Positions 26,236 through 37,300 of a DNA stretch of 64,000 bases are shown here, piece after piece (within the stretch, counting starts at the first letter, position 1; each line of letters begins with the position of its first letter). Below the pieces are notes generated by a model. That model searched no databases. It had not been told where the DNA came from and worked only from the letters and a program-made list of their open reading frames with translations. The position numbers and the translations under genes were made by a program. This DNA is from JANPCX01 sp031431125. Its GTDB lineage: Bacteria; Pseudomonadota; Gammaproteobacteria; Burkholderiales; Burkholderiaceae_C. The stretch is from contig JANPCX010000015.1 of assembly GCA_031431125.1 (NCBI GenBank), positions 119,633 through 183,632 of the forward strand, written 5' to 3'.

Positions 26236-26841
26236 TTACTTGCGCGTGTCGGTGGAGGCAGACGGCGTGCTCAAAGGCACCAGGCTCAGTTCAATGCCAC
26301 GCCCAGTGATTTGCAAGGCACCGGGCTTCAGGCCTGCCGCAGCGGCGCGCTGCAAATCTTCTGGCTTAAAGCGATAGAGCGGCTGACGTTCAAACACCTG
26401 TTGCACCAGCAAGGGCCCCAGGCCCTGTACAGCCGACTGCACAGCCGAAGGCAAACCGTCCAACTTCAGTTGACTGACCTTGACATCGGCCAGACGGATG
26501 GCTTGTTCATTGGCATCAAACAACAAGCTGCCATCAAACGCCAATTGACCCGTGAAGCTGCGGCCAAAGAGCCTGTCTTTGCCGGACAAGTCCAGCACCG
26601 CCGCTAAGCGGTTGGACTCAGGCCGCAAACTGAACTGGGGGTTGCTGAGGGTCACGTCCAGCACCTCCAGCATCTTGCGGTCCATGGGGAAGCGGGTTTG
26701 CGCCCAGCGTGTGAGGTCTGCCTGAGAAAAGGTCAGTGTGCGGGGACTGGTCGCGCAGGCCGACATGCCGACCAACAGGCTGGGCAGCAGCAGCAATGCT
26801 CTGCGCTGACTTTGAGTTTCGTTCATGTTCTTCATGTTCAT
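26236..26841 (-). CDS. DUF1439 (YceB-like) lipoprotein
   Basis: 201 residues. The lipobox is within LLVGMSACATS. After it come TLTFSQADLTRWAQTRFPMDRKMLEVLDV and the SNRLAAVLDLSG strand region, then LPSAVQSAVQGLGPLLVQQVFERQPLYRF, which fits the DUF1439 / SMP-like lipid-binding fold of YceB. Such proteins are thought to bind lipid at the inner face of the outer membrane; the exact role is unknown. Start codons at 26841, 26835 and 26826 are all possible. It follows the MacAB-type operon by 13 bp and probably belongs to the same transcript. Confidence 0.8.
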   Translation of the reverse strand: MNMKNMNETQSQRRALLLLPSLLVGMSACATSPRTLTFSQADLTRWAQTRFPMDRKMLEVLDVTLSNPQFSLRPESNRLAAVLDLSGKDRLFGRSFTGQLAFDGSLLFDANEQAIRLADVKVSQLKLDGLPSAVQSAVQGLGPLLVQQVFERQPLYRFKPEDLQRAAAAGLKPGALQITGRGIELSLVPLSTPSASTDTRK

Positions 26842-26853
26842 CGCAGGTTGAGA

Positions 26854-28082
<1,229 letters not shown>

Positions 28083-28086
<4 letters not shown>

Positions 28087-28817
28087 GGTGCGAGCAGCGC
28101 CACTGATGGAATTTCATCGGTGGCGCGATGTGTTTTTTGGGCTTGATCCTCTAAGAGCAAGCCGTCTTTGAACACCACACGCCGTCTGGCCCAGGCGGCC
28201 ACGTCGGCCTCGTGGGTGACCAGAATCACCGTCATACCTTGGGCATTCAGCTCGGTCAGCAAACGCATGATGTCTTCTGAGGTTTGCGAGTCCAGCGCAC
28301 CCGTGGGCTCATCCGCCAAGATCAGTTGCGGCTGGTTGACCAAGGCCCGCGCAATGGCCACCCGCTGCTGCTGGCCGCCCGACAACTCGGCAGGCGTGTG
28401 CGCGGCCCGCTCGGCCAGCCCAACGCGGTCCAGGGCTTGCAACGCGCGTTCATGGCGCCTGTCTGCCTTCACGCCGCCATAAAGCATGGGCAACTCCACG
28501 TTTTCAAGCGCCGAGGTGCGCGGCAGTAAATTGAATTGCTGAAAAACAAAGCCAATGCGCTGGTTGCGCACCGTGGCCAGCTCGTCGCCGTGCAGGCCTT
28601 CGATGGCTTGACCCCCCAACCAATACTGTCCGCTGCTGGGTTGGTCCAAACAACCGAGGATGTTCATGAACGTGCTTTTGCCCGAGCCCGAGGCACCCAT
28701 GATGGCCACAAACTCGCCCGCTTCAATGGTCAGCGACACACCACGCAGCGCATGCACGGTTTGTGCGCCCATGGCATAGGTTTTGGTGAGGTCCTGCGCT
28801 TTGATCAGCGGTGTCAT
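28083..28817 (-). CDS. MacB-type ABC transporter ATP-binding protein
   Basis: About 244 residues from the ATG at 28817 (a GTG at 28826 is an alternative). All ABC motifs are present: Walker A GASGSGKST, Q-loop FQQFNLL, signature LSGGQQQRVAIARALV, Walker B LILADEPTGALDSQT and the switch His in VTHEADVAAW. The LIKAQDLTKTYAMGAQTVHALRGVSL opening is typical of the LolD/MacB group. It drives the adjacent permease and lies between adaptor and permease genes in one minus-strand operon. Confidence 0.94.
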
Positions 28818-28825
28818 GGCGGGCA

Positions 28826-30484
28826 CTAGAACGGCGCACGCGGTGTCGTGCTGCGTTTGTTCTCAACCGGCGCATTGACACCCACCACCACCAAACTGCC
28901 TTCTTTCAACACCGAAGCCTGAGGCGAATCGGGGCGAATCAGCAACTCGGTCGTCACGCCATCACTCACACCCAAACGAACGGCGTGTGCCAGGGGTTTG
29001 CCATCCTCGCCCAATGTGTAAATGCGGCCCCGTGTGCTGCTGCCGCGACCGCCACTTTGGGCCAGCAGCGCTTGGTAGCCTACGCGCTGTGCGTCCGTCA
29101 GTTTTTCACCGATCTGGGCACGCACCTCGGCCAGCAGTTTTTCTCGGGTTTTGGCGCGCGTGTCTTCGGGCATGTTGCGCAGTTCGGCAAAACGGGGGCG
29201 GGCTTCGGTCAGCACCGCGTCGATGGCTGCGGCTTGTTCGGCAGATAACTTGAGCTCGGTCACCACACGGTCACGGAACTCGCGCAAGGGGCCACCGCGT
29301 CCGCCAGCCGCTGGGTTGGCAGTTGCAGCCGGCGTGGGCGTATTGCCATTGGGCGGACCATCGCTCGGTGCTGCCGGCGATGCCGCGGAGGCGGTGGGCG
29401 CTGCAGCCGATGCCGCTTCCACCGGCGGCTCCACCCCGGCAATGCGCACCCGCAGCGCGGCGTTGGGCACCTTGAGGACGGCTTCGCGGTTGTCCGTGAT
29501 GATGCGTACATTGGCCGTCATGCCTGGCAAAAGCAGGTCATTGGCATTGCTGGCGGCATTTGAAAAAGGCACCACCACGGTGTAGGTCACCACGTTTTGC
29601 TGGGCCACAGCCGCCTTGCGCACCTGGCTCACGCGCCCTTCAAAGTTGCGCCCGGGAAAAGCGTCTATCGTGAAGCTGACTTTCTGCTGTGTGCGCACGC
29701 GAGAAATATCGGCTTCGTCGATGGAGGCTTCCACCTGCATGTCGTTCAAGTTTTGCGCAATCACAAAGAGTTCAGGCGCTTGCAAGCTGGCGGCCACGGT
29801 TTGCCCAAGCTCGACGGCGCGGCGTATCACCACACCGTCGACAGGAGAGCGAATCTCGGTGCGGTCCAAATCCACCTGGGCTTGGGCCAAAGCCGCTTCG
29901 CGCTGGCGCACCACGGCCTGGGCACTGGTCACTTGGGCGCGGGCCACTTCCAGCTGGGCCTGCGCCACCTTCAAGCCCTCGCCCAAGGTGGCGGCCAAAT
30001 TGCGTGCCGATTCGAACTCCGCTTGCGAGATGAACTGTTTGGACAGCAGGTCTTGTTTGCGGTTCAAGTCACGCTGGGCGTTGTCAAAGTCCAGCCGTGC
30101 GCGCGACACATTGGCCGCCACCGCCCCCACATTGGCCTGCGCATTGAGCAGCGCCGCCCTGCCCGCTTCCAGATCGGCCTGCGATTGGCGCAGCCGGTAC
30201 TGGAAAGTTTCCGGGTCAATGCGGGCAATCAAGGCCCCCTTTTTCACCACCGAATTGAAATCGGCAAACAGCTCTTTGACCTGGCCCGACACCTGGGTGC
30301 CCACAATCACTTGCAGCACCGGATTGACCGTGCCCGAGGCTGACACCGCCGCCTGCAGCGACCCGCGCTCCAGTTTGCTGGTACGGTAGGTCACACCATC
30401 GTCTTTGGCACGGGCCCACCACCAAGCCGCACCACCCGCAGCGACCAGCACCAAAACAATCCACCACCAACGTCGTAACTTCAT
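28826..30484 (-). CDS. MacA-type periplasmic adaptor with inserted helical domain
   Basis: 552 residues, longer than ordinary MacA (about 370-390). An N-terminal membrane anchor (WWWIVLVLVAAGGAAWWWA) leads to the lipoyl/hairpin part (GTVNPVLQVIVGTQVSGQV, long coiled-coil hairpin, then DLDRTEIRSPVDGVVIRR) and the beta-barrel (VEASIDEADISRVRTQQKVSFTIDAFPG). After ALRVRIAG a Pro/Ala/Asn-rich linker (about 353-399) precedes a helical block (about 400-477) with LSAEQAAAID and LTDAQRVGYQALL, reminiscent of the LTxxQ signatures of Spy/CpxP-type chaperones. The membrane-proximal domain then resumes. It links the ABC exporter to an outer-membrane channel. Confidence 0.88.
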   Translation of the reverse strand: MKLRRWWWIVLVLVAAGGAAWWWARAKDDGVTYRTSKLERGSLQAAVSASGTVNPVLQVIVGTQVSGQVKELFADFNSVVKKGALIARIDPETFQYRLRQSQADLEAGRAALLNAQANVGAVAANVSRARLDFDNAQRDLNRKQDLLSKQFISQAEFESARNLAATLGEGLKVAQAQLEVARAQVTSAQAVVRQREAALAQAQVDLDRTEIRSPVDGVVIRRAVELGQTVAASLQAPELFVIAQNLNDMQVEASIDEADISRVRTQQKVSFTIDAFPGRNFEGRVSQVRKAAVAQQNVVTYTVVVPFSNAASNANDLLLPGMTANVRIITDNREAVLKVPNAALRVRIAGVEPPVEAASAAAPTASAASPAAPSDGPPNGNTPTPAATANPAAGGRGGPLREFRDRVVTELKLSAEQAAAIDAVLTEARPRFAELRNMPEDTRAKTREKLLAEVRAQIGEKLTDAQRVGYQALLAQSGGRGSSTRGRIYTLGEDGKPLAHAVRLGVSDGVTTELLIRPDSPQASVLKEGSLVVVGVNAPVENKRSTTPRAPF

Positions 30485-30548
30485 GTCGCCATTCTAGGGA
30501 GGCCAGGCGATACGGGTGTGACGGTGCAAAGATGCCCGCAAACGCGGT

Positions 30549-31838
30549 TTAACGCTCCCGCCTCAATACTCCCTTGGCCGTGCTGCCGCCACCCAGGACA
30601 AACAAGGAATAGACGCTTTGTGCTTCCAGTGAGACGCCCGTGGTGGCGCTGTTGTCTCGGGTGGTGGTGTAAACCGGGGCGTTGCTCAGCGAGGAAGTCA
30701 CCTCAATCAAGGCGTTGCCGCTGTTCGGCGCTACGTTGACAAAGGGTGAGGCCAGGCCATAGCCCAGTTCAGTGACGACGGAGAGGTTGTCCACGCCCAG
30801 GTTCAAGGGGGGAAAACCCACGGCACCATGCACCAAACGAATTCTGGCTCGGGTGGCGTTGGAAGATGGCCTGTTGTCGTCGATCAAAACTTTGACCAGT
30901 GGGGCTGCGGAGGATCCATAGACCAACAGCGTGTAGTCGCCGCCGGCAACAAAGTTTTGCGTCGTGGAAGGCACGGTTGCTCCAGCCACTTCTACCAGCA
31001 CGGTTTGGTTGCCAGCCGGCGCCAGCACATAACCGCTGCTAACTGCGGGTGAGACAGTCCCTGTGGAGATGGTGGTGGAAGCCACCTTGGCAGACACATT
31101 GCCATTGCCATTGCCGCCGACCCCCGCCGCCAAACGCACGCGGACTTGATTTGTTTTGTTGGGTTGGAGGTTGGACTGCTGAGTCAATACATAGGCGTTC
31201 ACCAAGGTGCCGCCGACGCCTGATTGCAGAATCATCGTGGCCACTTGTTTGTCGTTGAACGACAGGCCAGACACATCCAAGCGCACATCGTCTTTGCTGC
31301 CCGCGACGGTCACACGCAGGCGGTAGGTGCCGCGGTTGAATTCCGTGAACCCGGTGGTGCTGCCGACCGCAACGGCGCCATGGGTGGGCGTATTGCCTTC
31401 CAAGGCCTCGGTCTCGTTGGTCAGGTAGACATCCAAACTGCCCGCATCGGCGGCAGTGTTCAACAAACGTAACTTCACCTTGCCGCCGTTTGGCGCGTCT
31501 TCGTCTTCGCCCAGAACGGAGAACTTGATCGCGCCATCGCGCCCCCAGCTCACGCCTGTGTAGTGCTTGCGTTTTGCCAAAGTGGTGGACACCGTGGTCA
31601 GTGCCGACCCCGTGCCTTTTCTCACCGCCAAATCATAGGTTTTCGCGTCCACGTCGACATAACCACTGAGTTGTTCTTGGTTGATGCTGGCAATGCGTTC
31701 GTCTGAGCCGGTATACAAACTCAAACCAGTGCTTTCTGTGGTGAGGTTGGTGAAACGCAGTTTGGCGTCGTCGCCGGTGCCGCCGCCACAAGCAGCTAAC
31801 ACAACAGAAAGAAGAACAACAAAGAGAGGTTTGATCAT
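30549..31838 (-). CDS. DUF4397-domain lipoprotein
   Basis: About 429 residues from the ATG at 31838. The signal ends in a lipobox (VVLAACGGGTGDD). The mature part is a chain of DUF4397-type beta-sandwich units: LRFTNLTTESTGLSLYTG, VKLRLLNTAADAGSLDVYLT, QVRVRLAAGVGGNGNGNVSA and RIRLVHGAVGFPPLNLGVDN each start a repeat. Each has the family's 'residue-N-A...LDVYV' pattern followed by a Y-L-V strand. Such proteins are surface or periplasmic lipoproteins of unknown role. It is 64 bp upstream of the MacA-type gene on the same strand. It diverges from the TetR gene across the operator at 31948. Confidence 0.82.
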   Translation of the reverse strand: MIKPLFVVLLSVVLAACGGGTGDDAKLRFTNLTTESTGLSLYTGSDERIASINQEQLSGYVDVDAKTYDLAVRKGTGSALTTVSTTLAKRKHYTGVSWGRDGAIKFSVLGEDEDAPNGGKVKLRLLNTAADAGSLDVYLTNETEALEGNTPTHGAVAVGSTTGFTEFNRGTYRLRVTVAGSKDDVRLDVSGLSFNDKQVATMILQSGVGGTLVNAYVLTQQSNLQPNKTNQVRVRLAAGVGGNGNGNVSAKVASTTISTGTVSPAVSSGYVLAPAGNQTVLVEVAGATVPSTTQNFVAGGDYTLLVYGSSAAPLVKVLIDDNRPSSNATRARIRLVHGAVGFPPLNLGVDNLSVVTELGYGLASPFVNVAPNSGNALIEVTSSLSNAPVYTTTRDNSATTGVSLEAQSVYSLFVLGGGSTAKGVLRRER

Positions 31839-31947
31839 GGACGGCCCTGTAGAAGAGGTGTATTGGGTTGATTGTGGCCCAAGGCAGCGCGGTATCTGGC
31901 GCCGCACACCAGCACGCGGTTGCCCCGGTGGGCGACTCACGCTACAT

Positions 31948-31967
31948 TACTGACCATTCGGTCAGTA
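31948..31967. promoter_or_regulatory. Perfect 20-bp palindrome, probable TetR-family operator
   Basis: TACTGACC-N4-GGTCAGTA sits 10 bp before the start codon of the TetR-type regulator and in the divergent promoter region. TGACC/GGTCA half-sites around a short centre are typical AcrR/TetR operators, so the repressor most likely controls itself and the downstream RND operon. Confidence 0.8.
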
Positions 31968-31977
31968 TCATTGCCCC

Positions 31978-32682
31978 ATGCCTACAGCCCCCACCCGTCA
32001 ACGCCGCAAGGAAGCTCGTCCGCAAGAGCTGCTGGATGCCGCCTTGGCTTTATTCGGTGAGAAAGGTTTTGCCGCCACACGCTCAGAGGAAGTCGCCACG
32101 CGCGCGGGGGTGTCCAAGGGCACGCTCTATCTCTATTACCCGAGCAAAGAAGACTTGCTCAAGGCGGTGATCCGCGAGAACCTGTCCAACTTGATCGCGG
32201 AGGGCGCAGACACACTGGACAGCTACGAGGGCAGCACAGGCGACTTGCTCAAATACCTGGTGAGCACATGGTGGGAACGGGTGGGCAATACCCCGGCGTC
32301 GGCGATACACAAAATCATGCTCTCTGAGGTGCGTAACTTTCCTGAAATTGCCGAGTTCTACATGCGGGAAGTGATGGGCCCGGCACAGGCATTGTTCGCA
32401 CGCACCATCCAGCGCGGCATCGACCGAGGCGAGTTTCGCCAGGTTCCGCTGAAAGAAATGACCGTGGTGATGTTCGCGCCCATGATGTTTTTGTGCCTGC
32501 ACAAACATTCTCTGGGCGCATGCCATCTGCAGCCCGACCCGCCGGACCCTGCCACGGTACTGGCCACCCACATTGATGTGGTGCTGACGGGACTGTTGCG
32601 CACTGAGCCCAAGGCCGCGATCAGAAAATCAAAGGCTGCGGTTCCAAGCCCAGTCAAGCAAAAAGGCAAAAACCCCGCATGA
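31978..32682 (+). CDS. TetR/AcrR-family repressor of the RND operon
   Basis: 234 residues. The N-terminal HTH (about 10-58) reads RRKEARPQELLDAALALFGEKGFAATRSEEVATRAGVSKGTLYLYYPSKEDLLKAV in pieces, matching TetR_N closely. A helical ligand-binding domain follows, with a basic tail (KSKAAVPSPVKQKGKNPA). The start lies 10 bp from the palindromic operator at 31948-31967. The stop overlaps the adaptor ATG (ATGA), so regulator and pump are one transcript. Ligand unknown; probably toxic organic compounds exported by the pump. Confidence 0.93.
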   Translation: MPTAPTRQRRKEARPQELLDAALALFGEKGFAATRSEEVATRAGVSKGTLYLYYPSKEDLLKAVIRENLSNLIAEGADTLDSYEGSTGDLLKYLVSTWWERVGNTPASAIHKIMLSEVRNFPEIAEFYMREVMGPAQALFARTIQRGIDRGEFRQVPLKEMTVVMFAPMMFLCLHKHSLGACHLQPDPPDPATVLATHIDVVLTGLLRTEPKAAIRKSKAAVPSPVKQKGKNPA

Positions 32683-33866
32683 AGTTTGTCAAAACCTGGG
32701 GGGTGGCCTTGTTGCTCGTTCTGGTGGTGGCCGGTTTGGTTTGGCGCGCCGTGCACCAACGCCAACTCGCGCGGCAAGCTTTACAGGTCGTTGCAGAAGC
32801 ACCGCCGCTGGTGCTGGGTGACGCGGACGTCTGGCGCGTCGCACCGATAGACTTCAGCCGAACGGTCAATGTCTCGGGTGGACTCAAGGCATTTCAAACC
32901 GCCAATATCAAAGCCAAGGTGGCGTCTGAAGTTAAATCACTGACGGTGCGCGAGGGCGACAGTGTTCAGGCGGGCCAAGTGGTGGGGCAACTGGATACGC
33001 TTGAATTCGATTTGCGTTTGCGTCAAGCACAACAGACCGCAGCCTCCAGCCGGGCCCAGTGGGAAGTGACCCAACGTGCCTTGGCCAACAACCGTTCGCT
33101 GGTGGCCCAAGGTTTTATTTCGCCCACGGCCTTGGAAACCTCGGTCGCCAACGACAACGCTGCGAGAGCTAACTTCGAAGCGGCCCAAGCCGCCGTCGAG
33201 TTGGCGCGCAAAGCGCTGGGCGATGCCCGCTTGCTTGCACCCATCTCCGGCCAGGTGTCTGCCCGCCTGGCACAAGTGGGCGAGCGTGTGGGTGTGGATG
33301 CGCGCATTCTGGAAATTGTGGACATCCGCCGCTTGGAGCTAGAAGCCGCGCTCGCACCCGACGAGGTCGCCTTGGTCCGTGTCGGCCAAACCGCGCGTTT
33401 ACAAATTGATGGCCTCGCGGAACCAGCGCTGGCCACGGTGAGCCGAATCAACCCCAGCACCCAAAGCGGGAGCCGCTCGGTGCTGGTCTATCTGAGCTTG
33501 ACACCCAACAGCAGCAACGCCCCGGCCCTGCGCCAAGGCTTGTTCGCCAGTGGCAGCATCGAGTTAGAGCGCCGCAAGCACTTGGTTTTGCCTGCATCGG
33601 CAGTGCGTGTAGACCAAGACCAGCCCGCGGTCCAGGTGCTGGTAGATGGCGAAGTGCAACAGCGCCCTGTCGTGGTAGCCCAGCGGGGTGAAGCGCAAAT
33701 TGACGGCCAGACGGAAGCGGTGGTCACCTTCAACCCCGCGCTGCCCGAGGGCACGGTGGTGCTGCGCGGTTCGGTGGGCCCGTTGCGCAGCGGCACCAAG
33801 GTGCAATGGCGAGGCACAAGCTCGGCATCAACCGAAGCTGCCACCGCAAACTCGCTTACCAAGTAG
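32679..33866 (+). CDS. RND efflux periplasmic adaptor (MFP) subunit
   Basis: 395 residues. A membrane anchor (VALLLVLVVAGLVWRAV) is followed by the biotinyl-lipoyl half-motifs (TANIKAKVASEVKSLTVREGDSVQAGQVVGQLD in pieces), a short coiled-coil hairpin, the second lipoyl half (LLAPISGQVSARLAQVGERV), the beta-barrel (ALAPDEVALVRVGQTARLQIDG) and the membrane-proximal domain. It couples the RND pump at 34358 to an outer-membrane channel, plausibly the TolC-family protein at 38620. It is translationally coupled to the TetR gene. Confidence 0.93.
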   Translation: MKFVKTWGVALLLVLVVAGLVWRAVHQRQLARQALQVVAEAPPLVLGDADVWRVAPIDFSRTVNVSGGLKAFQTANIKAKVASEVKSLTVREGDSVQAGQVVGQLDTLEFDLRLRQAQQTAASSRAQWEVTQRALANNRSLVAQGFISPTALETSVANDNAARANFEAAQAAVELARKALGDARLLAPISGQVSARLAQVGERVGVDARILEIVDIRRLELEAALAPDEVALVRVGQTARLQIDGLAEPALATVSRINPSTQSGSRSVLVYLSLTPNSSNAPALRQGLFASGSIELERRKHLVLPASAVRVDQDQPAVQVLVDGEVQQRPVVVAQRGEAQIDGQTEAVVTFNPALPEGTVVLRGSVGPLRSGTKVQWRGTSSASTEAATANSLTK

Positions 33867-33907
33867 ATAAATCCCTCTTTATTCGCTCTTTTCAAAGGGA
33901 ACACAAC

Positions 33908-34315
33908 ATGTCCAAATCTGCATTCAGCGCCAAAGTGTTCGCTGTCTATCTGTTCTTCGTAGGCGTGGTACTTGTTGCTGCTCCAAATTTCCTGCTCTCC
34001 ATTTTTCGGATTCCGCAGACCTCGGAAGTTTGGGTTCATGTGGTTGGCGTTCTGGCGTTCAATATCGGCATCTACGCATGGGTCGCGGCCAAACACGAAG
34101 ACAAGTCATTTTTTGTAGCATCTGTCTATACGCGATTCCTGGTCTTCGGAGCATTCACGACGTTCACTGTCATTGGTCTTGCGAGTCCAATGCTCGTCCT
34201 CTTCGGCGTAGTGGACCTTCTTGGAGGCACATGGACATACCTTGCATTGAAAGCTGATGCGTCAACGGGCGTGAATCCGAATGCCGATACCAACATCGCC
34301 GCAAGAACGGCCTAA
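33908..34315 (+). CDS. Small four-span membrane protein inserted in the RND operon
   Basis: 135 residues from the ATG at 33908, with AAGGGA upstream. Four hydrophobic segments are visible: AVYLFFVGVVLVAAPNFLLSIF, VHVVGVLAFNIGIYAWVAA, FLVFGAFTTFTVIGLA and LVLFGVVDLLGGTWTYLAL. No catalytic motif is seen. The gene is clearly richer in A/T than its neighbours and uses codons such as TCT, CTT and GTA more freely. It separates the adaptor from the pump gene, which are normally contiguous. It looks like a recently acquired gene of the DoxX-like/small membrane protein sort. Function unknown. Confidence 0.75.
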   Translation: MSKSAFSAKVFAVYLFFVGVVLVAAPNFLLSIFRIPQTSEVWVHVVGVLAFNIGIYAWVAAKHEDKSFFVASVYTRFLVFGAFTTFTVIGLASPMLVLFGVVDLLGGTWTYLALKADASTGVNPNADTNIAARTA

Positions 34316-34357
34316 CGTAAGCGCGGCCGAGGGTAGACGGAAAACAGCACGCTGACC

Positions 34358-37300
34358 ATGTGGTTCACCCGCGTCTCCATCCACAACCCCGTCATGGCCA
34401 CCATGGTCATGTTGGCGTTTGTGGTGCTGGGCTTGTTCAGTTACCAGCGCCTGTCCATCGACCAATTCCCCAACATTGACTTTCCCACCGTGGTCGTGGC
34501 CATGGACTATCCCGGAGCGTCGCCGGAAATCGTGGAGGCCGAGGTCACCAAAAAACTTGAAGAGGCGGTGAACACGGTGGCGGGCATCAGCACGCTGTCG
34601 TCGCGGTCTTACGAAGGCACGTCTGTCGTCATCATCGAATTCAACTTGGATGTGGACGGCCGCAAGGCCGCAGAAGATGTGCGCGAGAAAGTGGCCTTGG
34701 TGCGGCCCAGCTTGCGCGACGAAGTGAAGGAGCCGCGCATTTCGCGTTTTGACCCTGCCAGTGCCCCGATTTTTAATGTGGCCGTGATTTCTGACGACGG
34801 CAAAACTTCACCCCAGGCACTGACCACCTGGGCTTCGCAGGTGCTTCAAAAGCGGCTGGAGAATGTGCGCGGCGTGGGGTCTGTCAGCGTGGTGGGCGGC
34901 GTGAAACGCCAAATCAGCATCCACATGCAACCCAGCCACATGGAGGCCCTGGGTGTCAGCGTGGACCAGGTGCTGGCTGCTGTGCGCAGCGAGAACCAAG
35001 AGCTGCCCATGGGCAATTTGCGCTCCCTGGAGCAAGAGCGTGTGGTGCAAATCAATGCCCGTATGTTGAACCCGCAGGACTTCCGCGACATTGTGGTGGT
35101 GCGCAAAGGCGGCAGCTCCATCAAGCTGTGGCAAGTGGCCGATGTGGTCGACGGGCCGACCGAGACAGAAAGCCTCGCGCTTTACAACGGGCAGCGCACG
35201 GTGCTGCTCAGCGTTCAAAAATCTCAGGGCGAAAACACCATTGCAGTGGTGGACGGTTTGCTCGCGGCGCTGGACGGCGCAAAGAATTTGACGCCGCCCG
35301 GCGTTCGGGTCGAGGTGAACCGCGACAACTCGCGCGGCATTCGGGTGTCGGTGGCCAATGTGAAGCGCACGCTCCTAGAAGGTGCCGCGCTCACCGTGCT
35401 CATCGTCTTCTTGTTCTTGAACTCATGGCGATCCACCGTCATCACCGGATTGACCTTGCCAATTGCGCTGATTGGCACGTTTCTCTTCATGTACGTGCTG
35501 GGTTTCACCATCAACACCATCACCATGATGGCGCTGAGTTTGTGCGTGGGCCTGTTGATCGACGACGCCATCGTGGTGCGCGAGAACATCGTGCGGCATC
35601 TGCGCATGGGCAAGTCAGCGCGCCAAGCGGCACTGGACGGCACCCAAGAAATTGGCCTGGCGGTGCTGGCCACCACCTTGTCCATCGTGGCGGTTTTTTT
35701 GCCCATCGGTTTCATGGGCGGCATCGTGGGCAAGTTTTTCCACGAGTTTGGGCTGACCATCGTGGCTGCCGTGCTCATCTCCATGTTCGTGAGTTTCACG
35801 CTCGACCCGATGCTGTCCAGCGTGTGGCACGACCCGCCCAAGCCCAGCCCCTGGTACCAAAAAACCTTGGGGCGCGTCACCGCGCTCTTTGACCGCTTCA
35901 CCACCTGGTTGTCTGGCCGCTACCAGGCCATCCTTGCGTGGTCGCTGCGGCACAAGCTGGCAACGTTGGCCATCGCATTGGCCACCTTCGTGGGCAGCTT
36001 CGGCCTCACTCCTTTACTCGGTGCTGAGTTCGTCCCCAAGGCAGATTTGTCTGAGACGACGATCAACTTCTACACGCCTGTCGGTTCGTCCATTGAAGTG
36101 ACCGAGAAACGTGCCCAACAAATTGACCAGATGCTGCGGCAATTGCCCGAGGTGAAATACACCGTCACCACCATCAACAGCGGCTTTGCCGCCGGGAAAA
36201 TTTATGGCGCCATTTATGTTCGCCTGGTCGACCGCAAAGAGCGACAACGCAGCGTGGTGCAGCTGACTACGCCACTGCGCCAGCAATTGGCCGCCATTCC
36301 CGGTATCACCATCACCAACATTGGTCAAACCGACCTTGGTGGGGGCAAAAGTTTGCAGTTCTCCATTCAAGGCCCTGACCTCGCCCAGCTGGAAAAACTC
36401 TCCAGCAGCATCATGGTCCAGTTGCAGAAAATGCCCGGTGTGGTGGACTTGGACAGCAGCTTGAAGCCCAGCAAACCCACGGTGACGGTGACGCCCAAAC
36501 GGGACGCCGCTGCCGACGCGGGCCTGAACGTGAACAGCCTGTCCAACAGCCTGCGTACTTGGCTGGCGGGCACGTCGGCGGGTACTTGGCGTGCACCCGA
36601 TGGCGAAAGCTACGACGTGCTTCTGCGCCTGCCACCCGCATTGCGGGACTCCATTGGCGATTTGCGCAACTTGCCCATTCCTGTTGCTGCCGCCAGCGAC
36701 GGCAGCAGCCGCGTGGTGCGCCTGTCGCAAGTGGCCAGCGTGGAGTCCAGCACCGGCCTGTCACAAATCAACCGCCGCGACCTGAACCGCGAAATCAACA
36801 TCGACGCCAATGCCCTGGGCCGCAGCTCGGGCGATGTATCCAACGACATCAAAAAAATTCTCGACGCCACGCCCTTCCCGCCCGGCTACCGCTACAGCTT
36901 TGGTGGTTCCACAAAAAACATGAACGAGTCCTTCAATTACGCCATTGGCGCCCTCGGCCTGGCGGTGATCTTCATTTACATGATTTTGGCGAGCCAGTTC
37001 CACAGTTTTTTGCAGCCCTTGGCCTTGATGAGTTCGCTACCGCTGACCTTGATCGGTGTGGTGCTCACGCTCTTGATGTTTGGCTCCACGCTCAATATGT
37101 TCAGCATCATCGGCATCGTGATGTTGATGGGCTTGGTCACCAAAAACGCCATCTTGCTGATCGACTTTGCCATTCGTTCACGCCGAGGTGAACATGGGCT
37201 GGGTGCTGAGGTGCCGCCCATGGCACGTGAAGCCGCTTTGCTGCATGCGGCCCAGGTGAGGCTGCGCCCGATTTTGATGACCACCCTGGCCATGGTGTTC

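Noticed and set aside
36559..37191. 210-codon alternative frame inside the RND pump gene
   Set aside because: Shadow of a strongly conserved pump sequence on the same strand.
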